Assembly (NCBI GenBank): GCA_910576845.1
Contig: CAJTJA010000074.1
Span: 5,821 to 10,828, forward strand
DNA: 5,008 bases
From: an uncultured Oscillibacter sp.
GTDB lineage: Bacteria > Bacillota > Clostridia > Oscillospirales > Oscillospiraceae
Reading direction: 5' to 3'
The notes under the pieces were generated by a model that did not search any database, was not told where the DNA came from, and was given only the letters and a program-made list of their open reading frames with translations. Made by a program: the position numbers and the translations under genes. Each line of letters begins with the position of its first letter. The stretch's first letter is position 1. Below are positions 1 through 4,979 of this stretch, piece by piece.

Positions 1-749
1 ATAACTCCGCCCATCGCTGGACCGACGACGTTCCTATGGTGGTGCCGGAAGTCAATGCGGATCATATCCAAGTGATTGACGCTCAGAGGAAACGCCTGGG
101 TACCAAGCGGGGCTTCATTGCCGTAAAGTCCAACTGCTCTCTTCAAAGCTATGTTCCCGCGCTTCATCCCCTGCTGAAATACGGCGTGGAAAAAGTCCTG
201 GTCTGTACATACCAGGCAATCTCCGGCGCAGGCAAAACCTTTGCGCGCTGGCCTGAGATGGTGGACAATTGCATTCCTTACATCGGCGGCGAGGAGGAAA
301 AATCAGAACAGGAGCCTCTAAAGCTATGGGGCACGCTGGAGGGCGGAAAAATTGTCAAGGCCTCCACTCCCGCCATTACAGCTCAATGCTTCCGGGTGGC
401 CTGTCAGGATGGGCACATGGCGGCAGTGTTTGTAAAATTTCAAGAGGGCAAAAAACCCACGATAGAGCAAATCAAGGCCGATTGGGCCGCTTTTCGCGGT
501 CCCGCCCAGGAGCTGAACCTCCCCTCCGCCCCCAAGCAGTTCCTGCATTACTTTGAAGAGCCGGACCGGCCTCAGACCCGCCTGGACCGGAACCTGGAAA
601 ACGGTATGGCGGTCTCTTTGGGCCGCCTTCGGGAAGACAGCCAATATGATTATAAGTTTGTCGGCCTCAGCCACAACACTCTTCGCGGCGCGGCGGGCGG
701 TGCGGTTCTTTTAGCGGAGCTGCTCTGCGCCAAGGGCTATTTTTCTTGA
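1..749 (+). CDS. asd: Aspartate-semialdehyde dehydrogenase, archaeal/fungal-type (5' end missing)
   Basis: This enzyme makes L-aspartate 4-semialdehyde from 4-aspartyl phosphate with NADPH, at the branch point to lysine/diaminopimelate, threonine and methionine. The reading frame is open from the left edge: bases 1-2 end a split codon and the frame continues NSAHRW... from base 3, so 248 residues are visible to the TGA at 747-749. The family is usually about 350-365 residues, so the N-terminal NADP-binding third lies outside the window. The catalytic cysteine is in SNCS (codon 135-137). The RVACQDGH segment gives the substrate-binding Arg (393-395) and the active-site His (414-416). SGAGKT, IGGEEEKSEQEP and the C-terminal LSHNTLRGAAGGAVLLAELL are typical of the archaeal/yeast Hom2-like branch, not the E. 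coli branch. The first internal ATG (36) is not the start, because family-specific residues precede it. dapA lies downstream in the same orientation. Confidence 0.95.
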   Translation, partial: NSAHRWTDDVPMVVPEVNADHIQVIDAQRKRLGTKRGFIAVKSNCSLQSYVPALHPLLKYGVEKVLVCTYQAISGAGKTFARWPEMVDNCIPYIGGEEEKSEQEPLKLWGTLEGGKIVKASTPAITAQCFRVACQDGHMAAVFVKFQEGKKPTIEQIKADWAAFRGPAQELNLPSAPKQFLHYFEEPDRPQTRLDRNLENGMAVSLGRLREDSQYDYKFVGLSHNTLRGAAGGAVLLAELLCAKGYFS

Positions 750-799
750 AAAATTTTGAGGAGTCTTAACAAGCTCCGGCACTTTAAAAGCTCCTGTAC

Positions 800-832
800 G
801 TCTTTTAGGCAAACTAGCCAAAAAGGACTTTT
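800..832 (+). terminator. Hairpin followed by TTTT, possible asd terminator or leader element
   Basis: Bases 800-806 pair with 822-828 (7 pairs, one G-U). After a small A-rich internal loop, ggc 808-810 pairs with gcc 817-819 around the loop aaacta. The stem is followed directly by four Ts (829-832). The lower stem is A/T-rich, so as a terminator it would be weak to moderate. It lies 50 bases past the asd stop, a normal place for one. It could instead be part of a folded dapA leader. Confidence 0.4.
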
Positions 833-905
833 GCACGCTGCGGCAGTCTGGTAATTAACCACGTCGAAGCAGCGCCATCAAAATATGGCAGTTATATAAG
901 CTTAC

Positions 906-957
906 GAAAGAGGCGGTTTCCTGCATAACGGGCAGGCCGTCTCTTTCCGTCTATTTT
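906..957 (+). promoter_or_regulatory. Strong stem-loop just upstream of dapA (terminator or attenuator-like)
   Basis: Bases 906-916 (gaaagaggcgg) pair with 937-947 (ccgtctctttc) over 11 pairs, one of them G-U. After a ttt bulge (917-919), cctgc 920-924 pairs with gcagg 932-936 around a 7-base loop. The T-rich right arm and the following tctatttt (950-957) give it an intrinsic-terminator look, though without a clean T-run. Only 34 bases separate the stem from the dapA start and they contain the ribosome binding site, so a promoter is unlikely between them. The hairpin therefore probably lies inside the transcript that carries dapA, as a read-through terminator, an attenuator or a stabilising 5' structure. 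The pairing is seen directly; the role is inferred. Confidence 0.55.
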
Positions 958-965
958 AAATCAGG

Positions 966-972
966 AAAGGAG
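966..972 (+). promoter_or_regulatory. Ribosome binding site of dapA, supports a GTG start
   Basis: AAAGGAG lies 9 bases before the GTG at 982-984. No in-frame ATG is available near the conserved N-terminus (FTGSAVAIVTPF), so this site decides for the GTG start. Confidence 0.8.
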
Positions 973-981
973 CTAAACACT

Positions 982-1869
982 GTGAAGCGGCCAATCTTTA
1001 CAGGCTCTGCGGTGGCAATTGTTACTCCCTTTAAGTCAGGCGGCGTGAATCTGGATGCTCTGGGTGATCTGCTGGATTTTCAACTGGAGAACGGGACAGA
1101 CGCCGTTGTCGTCTGCGGCACTACCGGAGAGGCCAGTACCATGACATACAAGGAGCGGGCTGAAACGATTGCCTTCTGCGTCCGCCACGTAGGCGGCCGG
1201 GTTCCGGTGATTGCCGGGTCCGGGTCCAATTCCACGGAAAATGCTGTTACCCTTTCCAGGGAGGCGGAGCATCAAGGGGCCGACGGTTTACTGGTGGTAA
1301 CACCTTACTACAACAAAACCACCCAGGCGGGACTGCTCCGTCATTACCGGATCATTGCGAATGCAGTGTCCCTCCCCATCATCCTCTATAACGTCCCCTC
1401 CAGAACCGGGGTCAACATTGCTCCTGAGACATATGCCGCCCTGTCGGAATACCCCAATATCACCGGCACTAAGGAGGCGTCCGGGAACCTGGGGAACGTT
1501 CAGCGAACCCGTGCCCTGTGCCCTGATGATTTTTACATCTGGTCCGGCAACGACGATGAGACCGTCCCCATCTGCGCCCTGGGGGGCAAGGGGGTTATTT
1601 CCGTTGCTGCCAATATCCTCCCTGCAGAGATGCACCGGCTGACCCAGCTCTGCCAGCAGAATGACTTCGCCGCCGCCGGGAAACTGCAAGTGAATTTAAA
1701 AGACATCTGTGACGCTTTGTTCTGTGAGGTAAACCCTATTCCGGTAAAGACCGCTCTCTCCCTGCTGGGCTGGAATGTCGGGGAGCTCCGCTCTCCCATG
1801 TGTCCACCCGCTCCGGAGAATTTGGAACACATCAAAAACGTGCTGGCGAAGTACGGGCTTCCAGTTTAA
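982..1869 (+). CDS. dapA: 4-hydroxy-tetrahydrodipicolinate synthase
   Basis: DapA condenses pyruvate with aspartate semialdehyde in the cytoplasm, the first step committed to diaminopimelate (peptidoglycan cross-links) and lysine. At 295 residues it is a full-length class I aldolase-type TIM barrel. Visible landmarks are GTTGE (Thr47, Thr48), TPYYNK with Tyr110, LYNVPSRTG with catalytic Tyr136 and substrate-carboxylate-binding Arg141, TGTKEASGN with Schiff-base Lys164, GVISVAAN near 204-211, and NPIPVKTAL near 251-259. All catalytic residues match the E. coli enzyme (Thr44/45, Tyr107, Tyr133, Arg138, Lys161). At the lysine-feedback site, E. coli His53, His56 and Glu84 align by eye with Tyr56, Arg59 and Asn87, while Asn80 is kept as Asn83. 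Lysine inhibition is therefore probably weak or absent, as in several Gram-positive enzymes. It follows asd; no dapB is visible downstream, where an opposing gene begins. Confidence 0.97.
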   Translation: MKRPIFTGSAVAIVTPFKSGGVNLDALGDLLDFQLENGTDAVVVCGTTGEASTMTYKERAETIAFCVRHVGGRVPVIAGSGSNSTENAVTLSREAEHQGADGLLVVTPYYNKTTQAGLLRHYRIIANAVSLPIILYNVPSRTGVNIAPETYAALSEYPNITGTKEASGNLGNVQRTRALCPDDFYIWSGNDDETVPICALGGKGVISVAANILPAEMHRLTQLCQQNDFAAAGKLQVNLKDICDALFCEVNPIPVKTALSLLGWNVGELRSPMCPPAPENLEHIKNVLAKYGLPV

Positions 1870-1880
1870 GACAGTTCAAG

Positions 1881-1916
1881 AAAAACAGCCGTTCGGGAAA
1901 TTCCGGACGGCTGTTC
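1881..1916. terminator. Intrinsic terminator shared by convergent genes
   Basis: aacagccgt (1884-1892) pairs perfectly with acggctgtt (1907-1915), and the stem extends inward through 1893-1897 with 1902-1906, including G-U pairs, around the loop 1898-1901. Read on the - strand the stem is followed by TTTTTCTT, a good terminator tail, and it begins 4 bases past the stop of the lipoprotein gene. On the + strand the tail after the stem is weak (cggtta), so termination of dapA there is possible but less sure. Confidence 0.8.
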
Positions 1917-1918
1917 GG

Positions 1919-3130
1919 TTATCCGGCCCGCTGTTCTCTCCAGTACTCTCCAATGGCTTGGATGTTCTCCTTCAGAGACCGGTTTTCATCGTAATATTCC
2001 TCACACGCCCAGCACTCTAAATCATCTTTGAAGTCCGCGCCTGGCCCACCGGTGCGGAAAACACCGCTCTCCGTTGTCAATAGCAGCTCGCTGTTCTCCA
2101 GGAGGCTGTGGACTTCCTCCAGGAAGGCGGCGATGGCTCCCGGGTCATAGCTTTCGTGAAACGGACTGCCAAAGTTGATATCGAAGCTGACGCTTCCCTC
2201 TCGGGCCGCCACCTCCTCGCCCGGCCCGCTGAGGGAAAAGAGCTCATATCCATAAGTGGCGTAGCCCTGGTACATGGTGGGGAGATACCGGAGCAGATAG
2301 TCCTCACCGTCCACCCGGCAGGCGAAACAGGCCCCCCAACCCGGGTGTGCCTCTGCGAAGGAATGGCTCCAGTAAAGACGGTTGTCCCCTGTGCGGACTC
2401 GAAGCTCGTACCAGCCCACCGTATTTTGTTCCTCGTCTCCGTAAACCGTTGCCAGCTCCACAATCTCCGGTTCCCCATCGTGGTCGAAGTCATATCTTCC
2501 CGGCAGGGCCTCGCGAGTCTCCTCCCAGACAGTTCCCCGGAGCTTTTCATCCCGGGTCTCCACGGCGCAGGTATAGTACCTCTGCTCTCCTGCGTCGCCG
2601 CCCTGGCCGACGGTCAAATCCAAGCCGCCTTCTGATCGCCACACGCCCCAGGGCTCATCATAAGGAAGAAATGTATACTCCGGAATAGGGCTTCCATCCG
2701 GCAGGGTAAAATCCCACTCCCTCCAGCCCTCCGTTTCAATTATCGTAATGAAGCACCAAGTTCTGGCGCTCCGGGCCAGAGCGGCAAAGCCTCCCCCCGG
2801 AGACCAGAGAATAGATTGGGTGTAAAAGCCGTCTCCTTCCCAGAAAACCTTCCCAGTCTCCGCGTCCGTAATCTGAACCGTATCCGCCGGATAAAGACCT
2901 GCCGCGGCGGCGCCCTCGCTGTGTCCCTTCACCCTGGCCAAAAAACGGCCATCCGGTGAAAGCGGCTCTCCCTCCAGAGCGGCGGCCCGAATGGAATCGT
3001 CCTCCGGCGGATATTCCGGTTCCGTCTGGGTCTTCGACGGGGATATTTCTTGCTCCGGAGGCTCTATGGTTTTTTGCTGTCCGCAGGCCGTCAGAAGCAA
3101 CAGGATAAAAACACACAGCAATCTTTTCAT
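1919..3130 (-). CDS. Secreted lipoprotein of unknown function with propeller-like and DxDxDG segments
   Basis: The product is 403 residues from the ATG at 3128-3130. It opens with Lys-Arg, a hydrophobic stretch and a lipobox LTAC with Cys16, so it should be exported and anchored by lipid to the outer face of the membrane. A Pro/Glu-rich linker follows (about 20-46). Residues about 56-66 (LSPDGRFLARV) and 107-118 (ILWSPGGGFAAL) look like strands of WD40/TolB-type beta-propeller blades. Residues 214-222 (DFDHDGEPE) match the DxDxDG calcium-loop pattern of FG-GAP/VCBS repeats. The C-terminal part is acidic, with paired cysteines (CWAC, 373-376). I do not recognise a specific family or function. 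An upstream in-frame ATG (3143-3145) overlaps the ribosome binding site and gives a poorer signal peptide, so I reject it. The gene stands alone on this strand, between a lysine gene and the ribosomal operon; nothing in the context reveals its role. Confidence 0.85.
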   Translation of the reverse strand: MKRLLCVFILLLLTACGQQKTIEPPEQEISPSKTQTEPEYPPEDDSIRAAALEGEPLSPDGRFLARVKGHSEGAAAAGLYPADTVQITDAETGKVFWEGDGFYTQSILWSPGGGFAALARSARTWCFITIIETEGWREWDFTLPDGSPIPEYTFLPYDEPWGVWRSEGGLDLTVGQGGDAGEQRYYTCAVETRDEKLRGTVWEETREALPGRYDFDHDGEPEIVELATVYGDEEQNTVGWYELRVRTGDNRLYWSHSFAEAHPGWGACFACRVDGEDYLLRYLPTMYQGYATYGYELFSLSGPGEEVAAREGSVSFDINFGSPFHESYDPGAIAAFLEEVHSLLENSELLLTTESGVFRTGGPGADFKDDLECWACEEYYDENRSLKENIQAIGEYWREQRAG

Positions 3131-3137
3131 GGCTCCG

Positions 3138-3143
3138 CTCCTC
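3138..3143 (-). promoter_or_regulatory. Ribosome binding site of the lipoprotein gene
   Basis: GAGGAG on the - strand lies 7 bases before the ATG at 3128-3130. It overlaps the alternative ATG at 3143-3145 and so selects the downstream start, which also gives the better lipoprotein signal peptide. Confidence 0.75.
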
Positions 3144-3149
3144 ATATAC

Positions 3150-3178
3150 TAAACATTTTATTAAATAAACAGTATAAT
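3150..3178 (+). promoter_or_regulatory. Possible distal promoter of the rpmG operon
   Basis: TAAACA (3150-3155), a 17-base spacer and a perfect TATAAT (3173-3178) lie on the + strand, overlapping the candidate - strand promoter. Transcription from here would give a leader of roughly 250 bases before rpmG. In A/T-rich DNA such a match can arise by chance, and the better-placed promoter at 3279-3307 makes this one secondary. Confidence 0.3.
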
Positions 3179-3183
3179 GTCCC
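3155..3183 (-). promoter_or_regulatory. Candidate sigma-A promoter of the lipoprotein gene
   Basis: On the - strand, GGGACA (3178-3183) and TAAAAT (3155-3160) are 17 bases apart in a very A/T-rich stretch. Transcription would start near 3148, giving a leader of about 18 bases with the ribosome binding site inside it. A second -10-like hexamer, TATACT (3171-3176), has no convincing -35. The -35 match is only moderate. Confidence 0.4.
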
Positions 3184-3278
3184 GCTGGGTCAGCCGTAAT
3201 CTCAAAACCGTTACACTTTTTTACAATCCGGTAACGCGTCCTTCCCATGAAATATAGGAATAATTTCGCAAAAAAGTG

Positions 3279-3307
3279 TTGACCCTTACACAAACGTGTG
3301 CTATACT
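3279..3307 (+). promoter_or_regulatory. Main sigma-A promoter of the rpmG-secE-nusG-rplK operon
   Basis: TTGACC (3279-3284), a spacer of exactly 17 bases and TATACT (3302-3307) give a near-consensus vegetative promoter. The predicted start is near 3314, about 120 bases before rpmG. An A-run (3270-3275) just upstream of the -35 could act as an UP-like element. No other promoter this strong is visible before the operon. Confidence 0.8.
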
Positions 3308-3313
3308 CATTAT

Positions 3314-3435
3314 CACCTGTGAGCGGGGCTTTTTTATTGTGCGCTTTTTCGCTTTTCAAGCCGCGAGAATCAGGCCCCGGCAGGGAGGCAGTCGGCTTTC
3401 CGCAGAGGAAGGTCAATATAAGGAGGTGCCGAACA
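3314..3435 (+). promoter_or_regulatory. 5' leader of the ribosomal-protein operon
   Basis: The inferred untranslated leader is about 120 bases. It contains a T-run (3330-3335), a possible long-range pairing of cggggc (3324-3329) with gccccg (3374-3379), and a small hairpin (3396-3401 with 3407-3412). It ends in AAGGAGG (3420-3426), 9 bases before the rpmG ATG. I recognise no known ribosomal-protein leader motif, so any control function is unproven. Confidence 0.45.
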
Positions 3436-3585
3436 ATGCGAGTAAAAGTAACCCTGAGATGCAATGAGTGCAAGCAGAGAAACTACAATACCATGAAAAA
3501 CAAGAAAAATACACCGGACAAGCTGGAACTGAACAAGTATTGCCGTTTCTGCCGGAAGCACACGCTCCACAGCGAGACGAAGTAA
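3436..3585 (+). CDS. rpmG: 50S ribosomal protein L33, zinc-binding form
   Basis: L33 is a small protein of the large ribosomal subunit near the E site. This one is 49 residues, the usual size, starting MRVKVTLRC and ending HTLHSETK. It has two zinc-ribbon knuckles, Cys9-x2-Cys12 and Cys36-x2-Cys39, so it is the zinc-containing (C+) version; species that also have a cysteine-free paralog switch to that one under zinc shortage. The start is set by AAGGAGG at 3420-3426 with 9-base spacing and by the conserved N-terminus. An upstream in-frame extension lies in the leader and has no family character. It is the first gene of the operon; secE follows 24 bases later, with no tRNA between them. Confidence 0.97.
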   Translation: MRVKVTLRCNECKQRNYNTMKNKKNTPDKLELNKYCRFCRKHTLHSETK

Positions 3586-3609
3586 TTGAAGAAAGGGCGT
3601 ATTTGAACA

Positions 3610-3819
3610 ATGGCAGAAGCGAAGAAGAAGGACCGCGGTCTTTGGTTCCGCGAAATGAAAAGCGAACTCAAAAAGGTTGTCTGGCCTAACAGGCAGACCG
3701 TCTTAAAGAACACTGGCACTGTGCTGCTGTGTTCTGCCATCATCGGCGCATTCATCTGGCTATTCGATTTTGCATCGGTTTCCTTGGTTCAGATGATCTT
3801 GAGCGTCTTTAGCGCCTGA
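3610..3819 (+). CDS. secE: Preprotein translocase subunit SecE
   Basis: SecE clamps and stabilises SecY in the SecYEG protein-conducting channel of the cytoplasmic membrane. The 69-residue product is the short form with a single membrane segment common in Gram-positive bacteria (E. coli SecE has three). Residues 13-30 hold the conserved amphipathic helix signature FREMKSELKKVVWPNRQT, followed by one hydrophobic span at about 36-60. The ribosome binding site is modest: gaaaggg at 3591-3597 with a longish 12-base gap. Translation may thus depend partly on ribosomes arriving from rpmG. nusG begins 10 bases after the stop. Confidence 0.96.
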   Translation: MAEAKKKDRGLWFREMKSELKKVVWPNRQTVLKNTGTVLLCSAIIGAFIWLFDFASVSLVQMILSVFSA

Positions 3820-3829
3820 GGAACGGGAA

Positions 3830-4354
3830 ATGGCAGACAGCGCAAAATGGTATGTCGTCCACACCTACTCCGGCTATGAAAACGCCGTCAAGACCAGCAT
3901 TGAAAAGCTCGTCGCCGGGCGGAACATGGAGAATATGATTCTGCGGATTGAAATTCCCATGGAAAACGTCACGGAGATTACCGAAAGCGGCGCTTCCAAG
4001 GAAGTAGCCCGAAAAGTCTTCCCCGGCTATGTGCTGATTAAGATGATTATGACGGACGAGACATGGCACCTGGTGCGAAATGTCCGGGGTGTCACCGGTT
4101 TTGTCGGCACCGCTAATAAGGCCATTCCCCTGACGGAGGAAGAGGTTTTAGCCATGGGTATGGAAAAGCACGAGATCATCGTCAAGTACAATCTGGGTGA
4201 TCATGTGCGGATTATGGACGGCCCGCTGGCCAGCTTTACTGGTGTTGTCGAAGAGATTGAACCAGAAAAAAACCGGGTCAGCGTTATGGTTTCCATGTTC
4301 GGCCGGGAAACCCCGGTGGACCTGGAACTGGATCAAGTAGAAGTCCAGAATTAA
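3830..4354 (+). CDS. nusG: Transcription elongation/termination factor NusG
   Basis: NusG binds the RNA polymerase clamp through its N-terminal domain and modulates elongation, pausing and termination; the KOW domain contacts partners such as Rho or S10. The product is 174 residues, normal for the family. The NGN domain covers about 5-110, with WYVVHTYSGYE (7-17), VFPGYVLI (63-70) and VRNVRGVTGFVG (82-93). The KOW domain covers about 120-172, with GDHVRIMDGPLASFTG (123-138) and a typical VMVSMFGRETPVDLE end. The ribosome binding site gagga (3818-3822) overlaps the secE stop codon with 7-base spacing, which favours coupled translation. An hairpin-rich 114-base gap separates it from rplK. Confidence 0.98.
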   Translation: MADSAKWYVVHTYSGYENAVKTSIEKLVAGRNMENMILRIEIPMENVTEITESGASKEVARKVFPGYVLIKMIMTDETWHLVRNVRGVTGFVGTANKAIPLTEEEVLAMGMEKHEIIVKYNLGDHVRIMDGPLASFTGVVEEIEPEKNRVSVMVSMFGRETPVDLELDQVEVQN

Positions 4355-4368
4355 GTATTGAACGAAGT

Positions 4369-4390
4369 TGCGCCTTTTTCGTCAGGCGCA
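4369..4390 (+). promoter_or_regulatory. Perfect hairpin at the head of the rplK leader
   Basis: tgcgcct (4369-4375) pairs perfectly with aggcgca (4384-4390) around the 8-base loop ttttcgtc. No T-run follows it, so it is not a standard terminator. It abuts the L1-stalk-like element and may be a structural neighbour of it. Confidence 0.6.
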
Positions 4391-4441
4391 GGTGGGAGGG
4401 ACGCAGACGGTCCCGCCAGGGCGGCTGTGCCGCCGCACCAC
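4391..4441 (+). promoter_or_regulatory. L1-binding-site-like RNA element upstream of rplK
   Basis: GTGG (4392-4395) pairs with CCAC (4438-4441) to close a junction. Inside it are two hairpins: gggac 4398-4402 with gtccc 4410-4414, and ggcgg 4420-4424 with ccgcc 4430-4434. The left strand ggtgggagg and right strand accac resemble the L1-stalk strands of E. coli 23S rRNA as I remember them. In E. coli, L1 represses the rplK-rplA mRNA by binding such a mimic in the L11 leader. The element ends 12 bases before the rplK ribosome binding site, so L1 binding could block initiation. The pairing is seen; the ligand is inferred. Confidence 0.6.
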
Positions 4442-4468
4442 ATTTTAAATCGTAGGAGGTGCCGCTCC

Positions 4469-4894
4469 ATGGCACAGAAGATTACTGGTTATGTAAAATT
4501 GCAGATTCCCGCGGGCAAGGCGACGCCCGCTCCCCCCGTTGGTCCCGCTTTGGGCCAGCACGGCGTCAACATCGCCGCTTTTACCAAGGAGTTCAATGAA
4601 CGTACCAAGAACGACGTGGGCATGATTATTCCGGTTGTTATCACGGTGTATGCCGACCGCTCTTTCTCTTTTATTACCAAAACGCCTCCGGCCGCCGTAC
4701 TCATTAAAAAGGAGTGCAGTATCGAATCCGGTTCCGGCGTCCCCAACAAAACCAAGGTGGCAACCATCTCCAAGGCCAGCATTCAGAAAATTGCTGAAAT
4801 CAAGATGCGGGATCTGAACGCCGCCAACTTAGAGTCCGCTATGAGCATGATCGCCGGGACCTGCCGGTCCATGGGCGTCATTGTCGGCGACTAA
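4469..4894 (+). CDS. rplK: 50S ribosomal protein L11
   Basis: L11 binds the GTPase-associated centre of 23S rRNA, works with elongation factors and is needed for RelA-type stringent signalling. The product is 141 residues, exactly the usual length. The N-terminal domain (1-70) carries the proline-rich PAPPVGPALG (20-29), the region where thiopeptide antibiotics contact L11. The C-terminal RNA-binding domain (about 73-141) has TPPAAVLIKK (72-81) and SGSGVPNK (87-94). Lys4 and Lys40 correspond to the side chains trimethylated by PrmA in E. coli (Lys3 and Lys39 after Met removal). The start follows AGGAGGT (4454-4460) with 8-base spacing; an in-frame ATG at 4358 lies in the structured leader and is rejected. 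rplA follows after 85 bases. Confidence 0.98.
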   Translation: MAQKITGYVKLQIPAGKATPAPPVGPALGQHGVNIAAFTKEFNERTKNDVGMIIPVVITVYADRSFSFITKTPPAAVLIKKECSIESGSGVPNKTKVATISKASIQKIAEIKMRDLNAANLESAMSMIAGTCRSMGVIVGD

Positions 4895-4908
4895 TCGAAT
4901 ATAACGCA

Positions 4909-4928
4909 GAGCGGCCGGACCGCCGCTC
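4909..4928 (+). promoter_or_regulatory. Perfect hairpin between rplK and rplA
   Basis: gagcggc (4909-4915) pairs perfectly with gccgctc (4922-4928) around the 6-base loop cggacc. There is no T-run after it, so it is not a terminator. It takes the same place before the rplA element as the hairpin at 4369-4390 does before the rplK element. Confidence 0.55.
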
Positions 4929-4933
4929 CATAC

Positions 4934-4962
4934 AGTGGGAGGACTTCGTTCCGAGAACCACT
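4934..4962 (+). promoter_or_regulatory. L1-binding-site-like RNA element upstream of rplA
   Basis: AGTGG (4934-4938) pairs with CCACT (4958-4962). A short inner stem gga 4941-4943 with tcc 4950-4952 leaves an asymmetric internal loop (2 bases left, 5 right). The left strand GTGGGAGGA and right strand AACCAC are a compact version of the element before rplK. It ends just before the rplA ribosome binding site (4965-4971), a fitting position for L1 to repress its own translation. The ligand is inferred. Confidence 0.6.
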
Positions 4963-4979
4963 ATGAGGAGGAAGTAACA

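Larger units (their letters stand above)
750..981 (+). other. asd-dapA intergenic region with serial hairpins
   Basis: This 232-base gap has no credible ORF. From left to right it holds a direct repeat aagctcc (771-777 and 788-794), either copy of which could pair with ggag at 760-763; a hairpin at 800-828; a weaker nested pairing at 836-874 (cgctgc with gcagcg, and inside it tggt 849-852 with acca 858-861); a lone -10-like tataag at 895-900 with no -35 at a proper distance; and a long hairpin at 906-947. I looked for lysine-riboswitch and T-box signatures and found none. No sigma-A promoter with both boxes stands out, so whether dapA is read from asd or from its own start here is open. Confidence 0.6.

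Noticed and set aside
831..857. Promoter TTGCAC ... TAATTA before dapA
   Set aside because: The spacer is only 15 bases and the -10 match is poor.
750..981. Lysine riboswitch or T-box before dapA
   Set aside because: I could not find the conserved core sequences of either class, such as the T-box AGGGTGG antiterminator segment; only generic hairpins are visible.
2108..2635. + strand reading frame of 175 codons inside the lipoprotein gene
   Set aside because: It is an antisense shadow: no fitting ribosome binding site or domain, while the opposite strand has a clear signal peptide and terminator.
3298..3435. Upstream extension of the rpmG reading frame
   Set aside because: It begins inside the promoter spacer and encodes nothing like L33; the start at 3436 has AAGGAGG and the conserved N-terminus.
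2736..3473. Long - strand reading frame of 245 codons covering the divergent promoter region
   Set aside because: It overlaps the lipoprotein gene in another frame, crosses the strong + strand promoter and the start of rpmG, and its translation shows no family features.
3586..3609. tRNA-Trp between rpmG and secE, as found in some genomes
   Set aside because: The gap is only 24 bases, too short for a tRNA.
4358..4468. N-terminal extension of rplK from the ATG at 4358
   Set aside because: The added 37 residues come from the hairpin-rich leader; the start at 4469 has an excellent ribosome binding site and gives the standard 141-residue L11.
4963..4977. Mini-ORF ATG AGG AGG AAG TAA just before rplA
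   Set aside because: It is formed by the ribosome binding site of rplA and has no ribosome binding site of its own nearby, so it is probably accidental.
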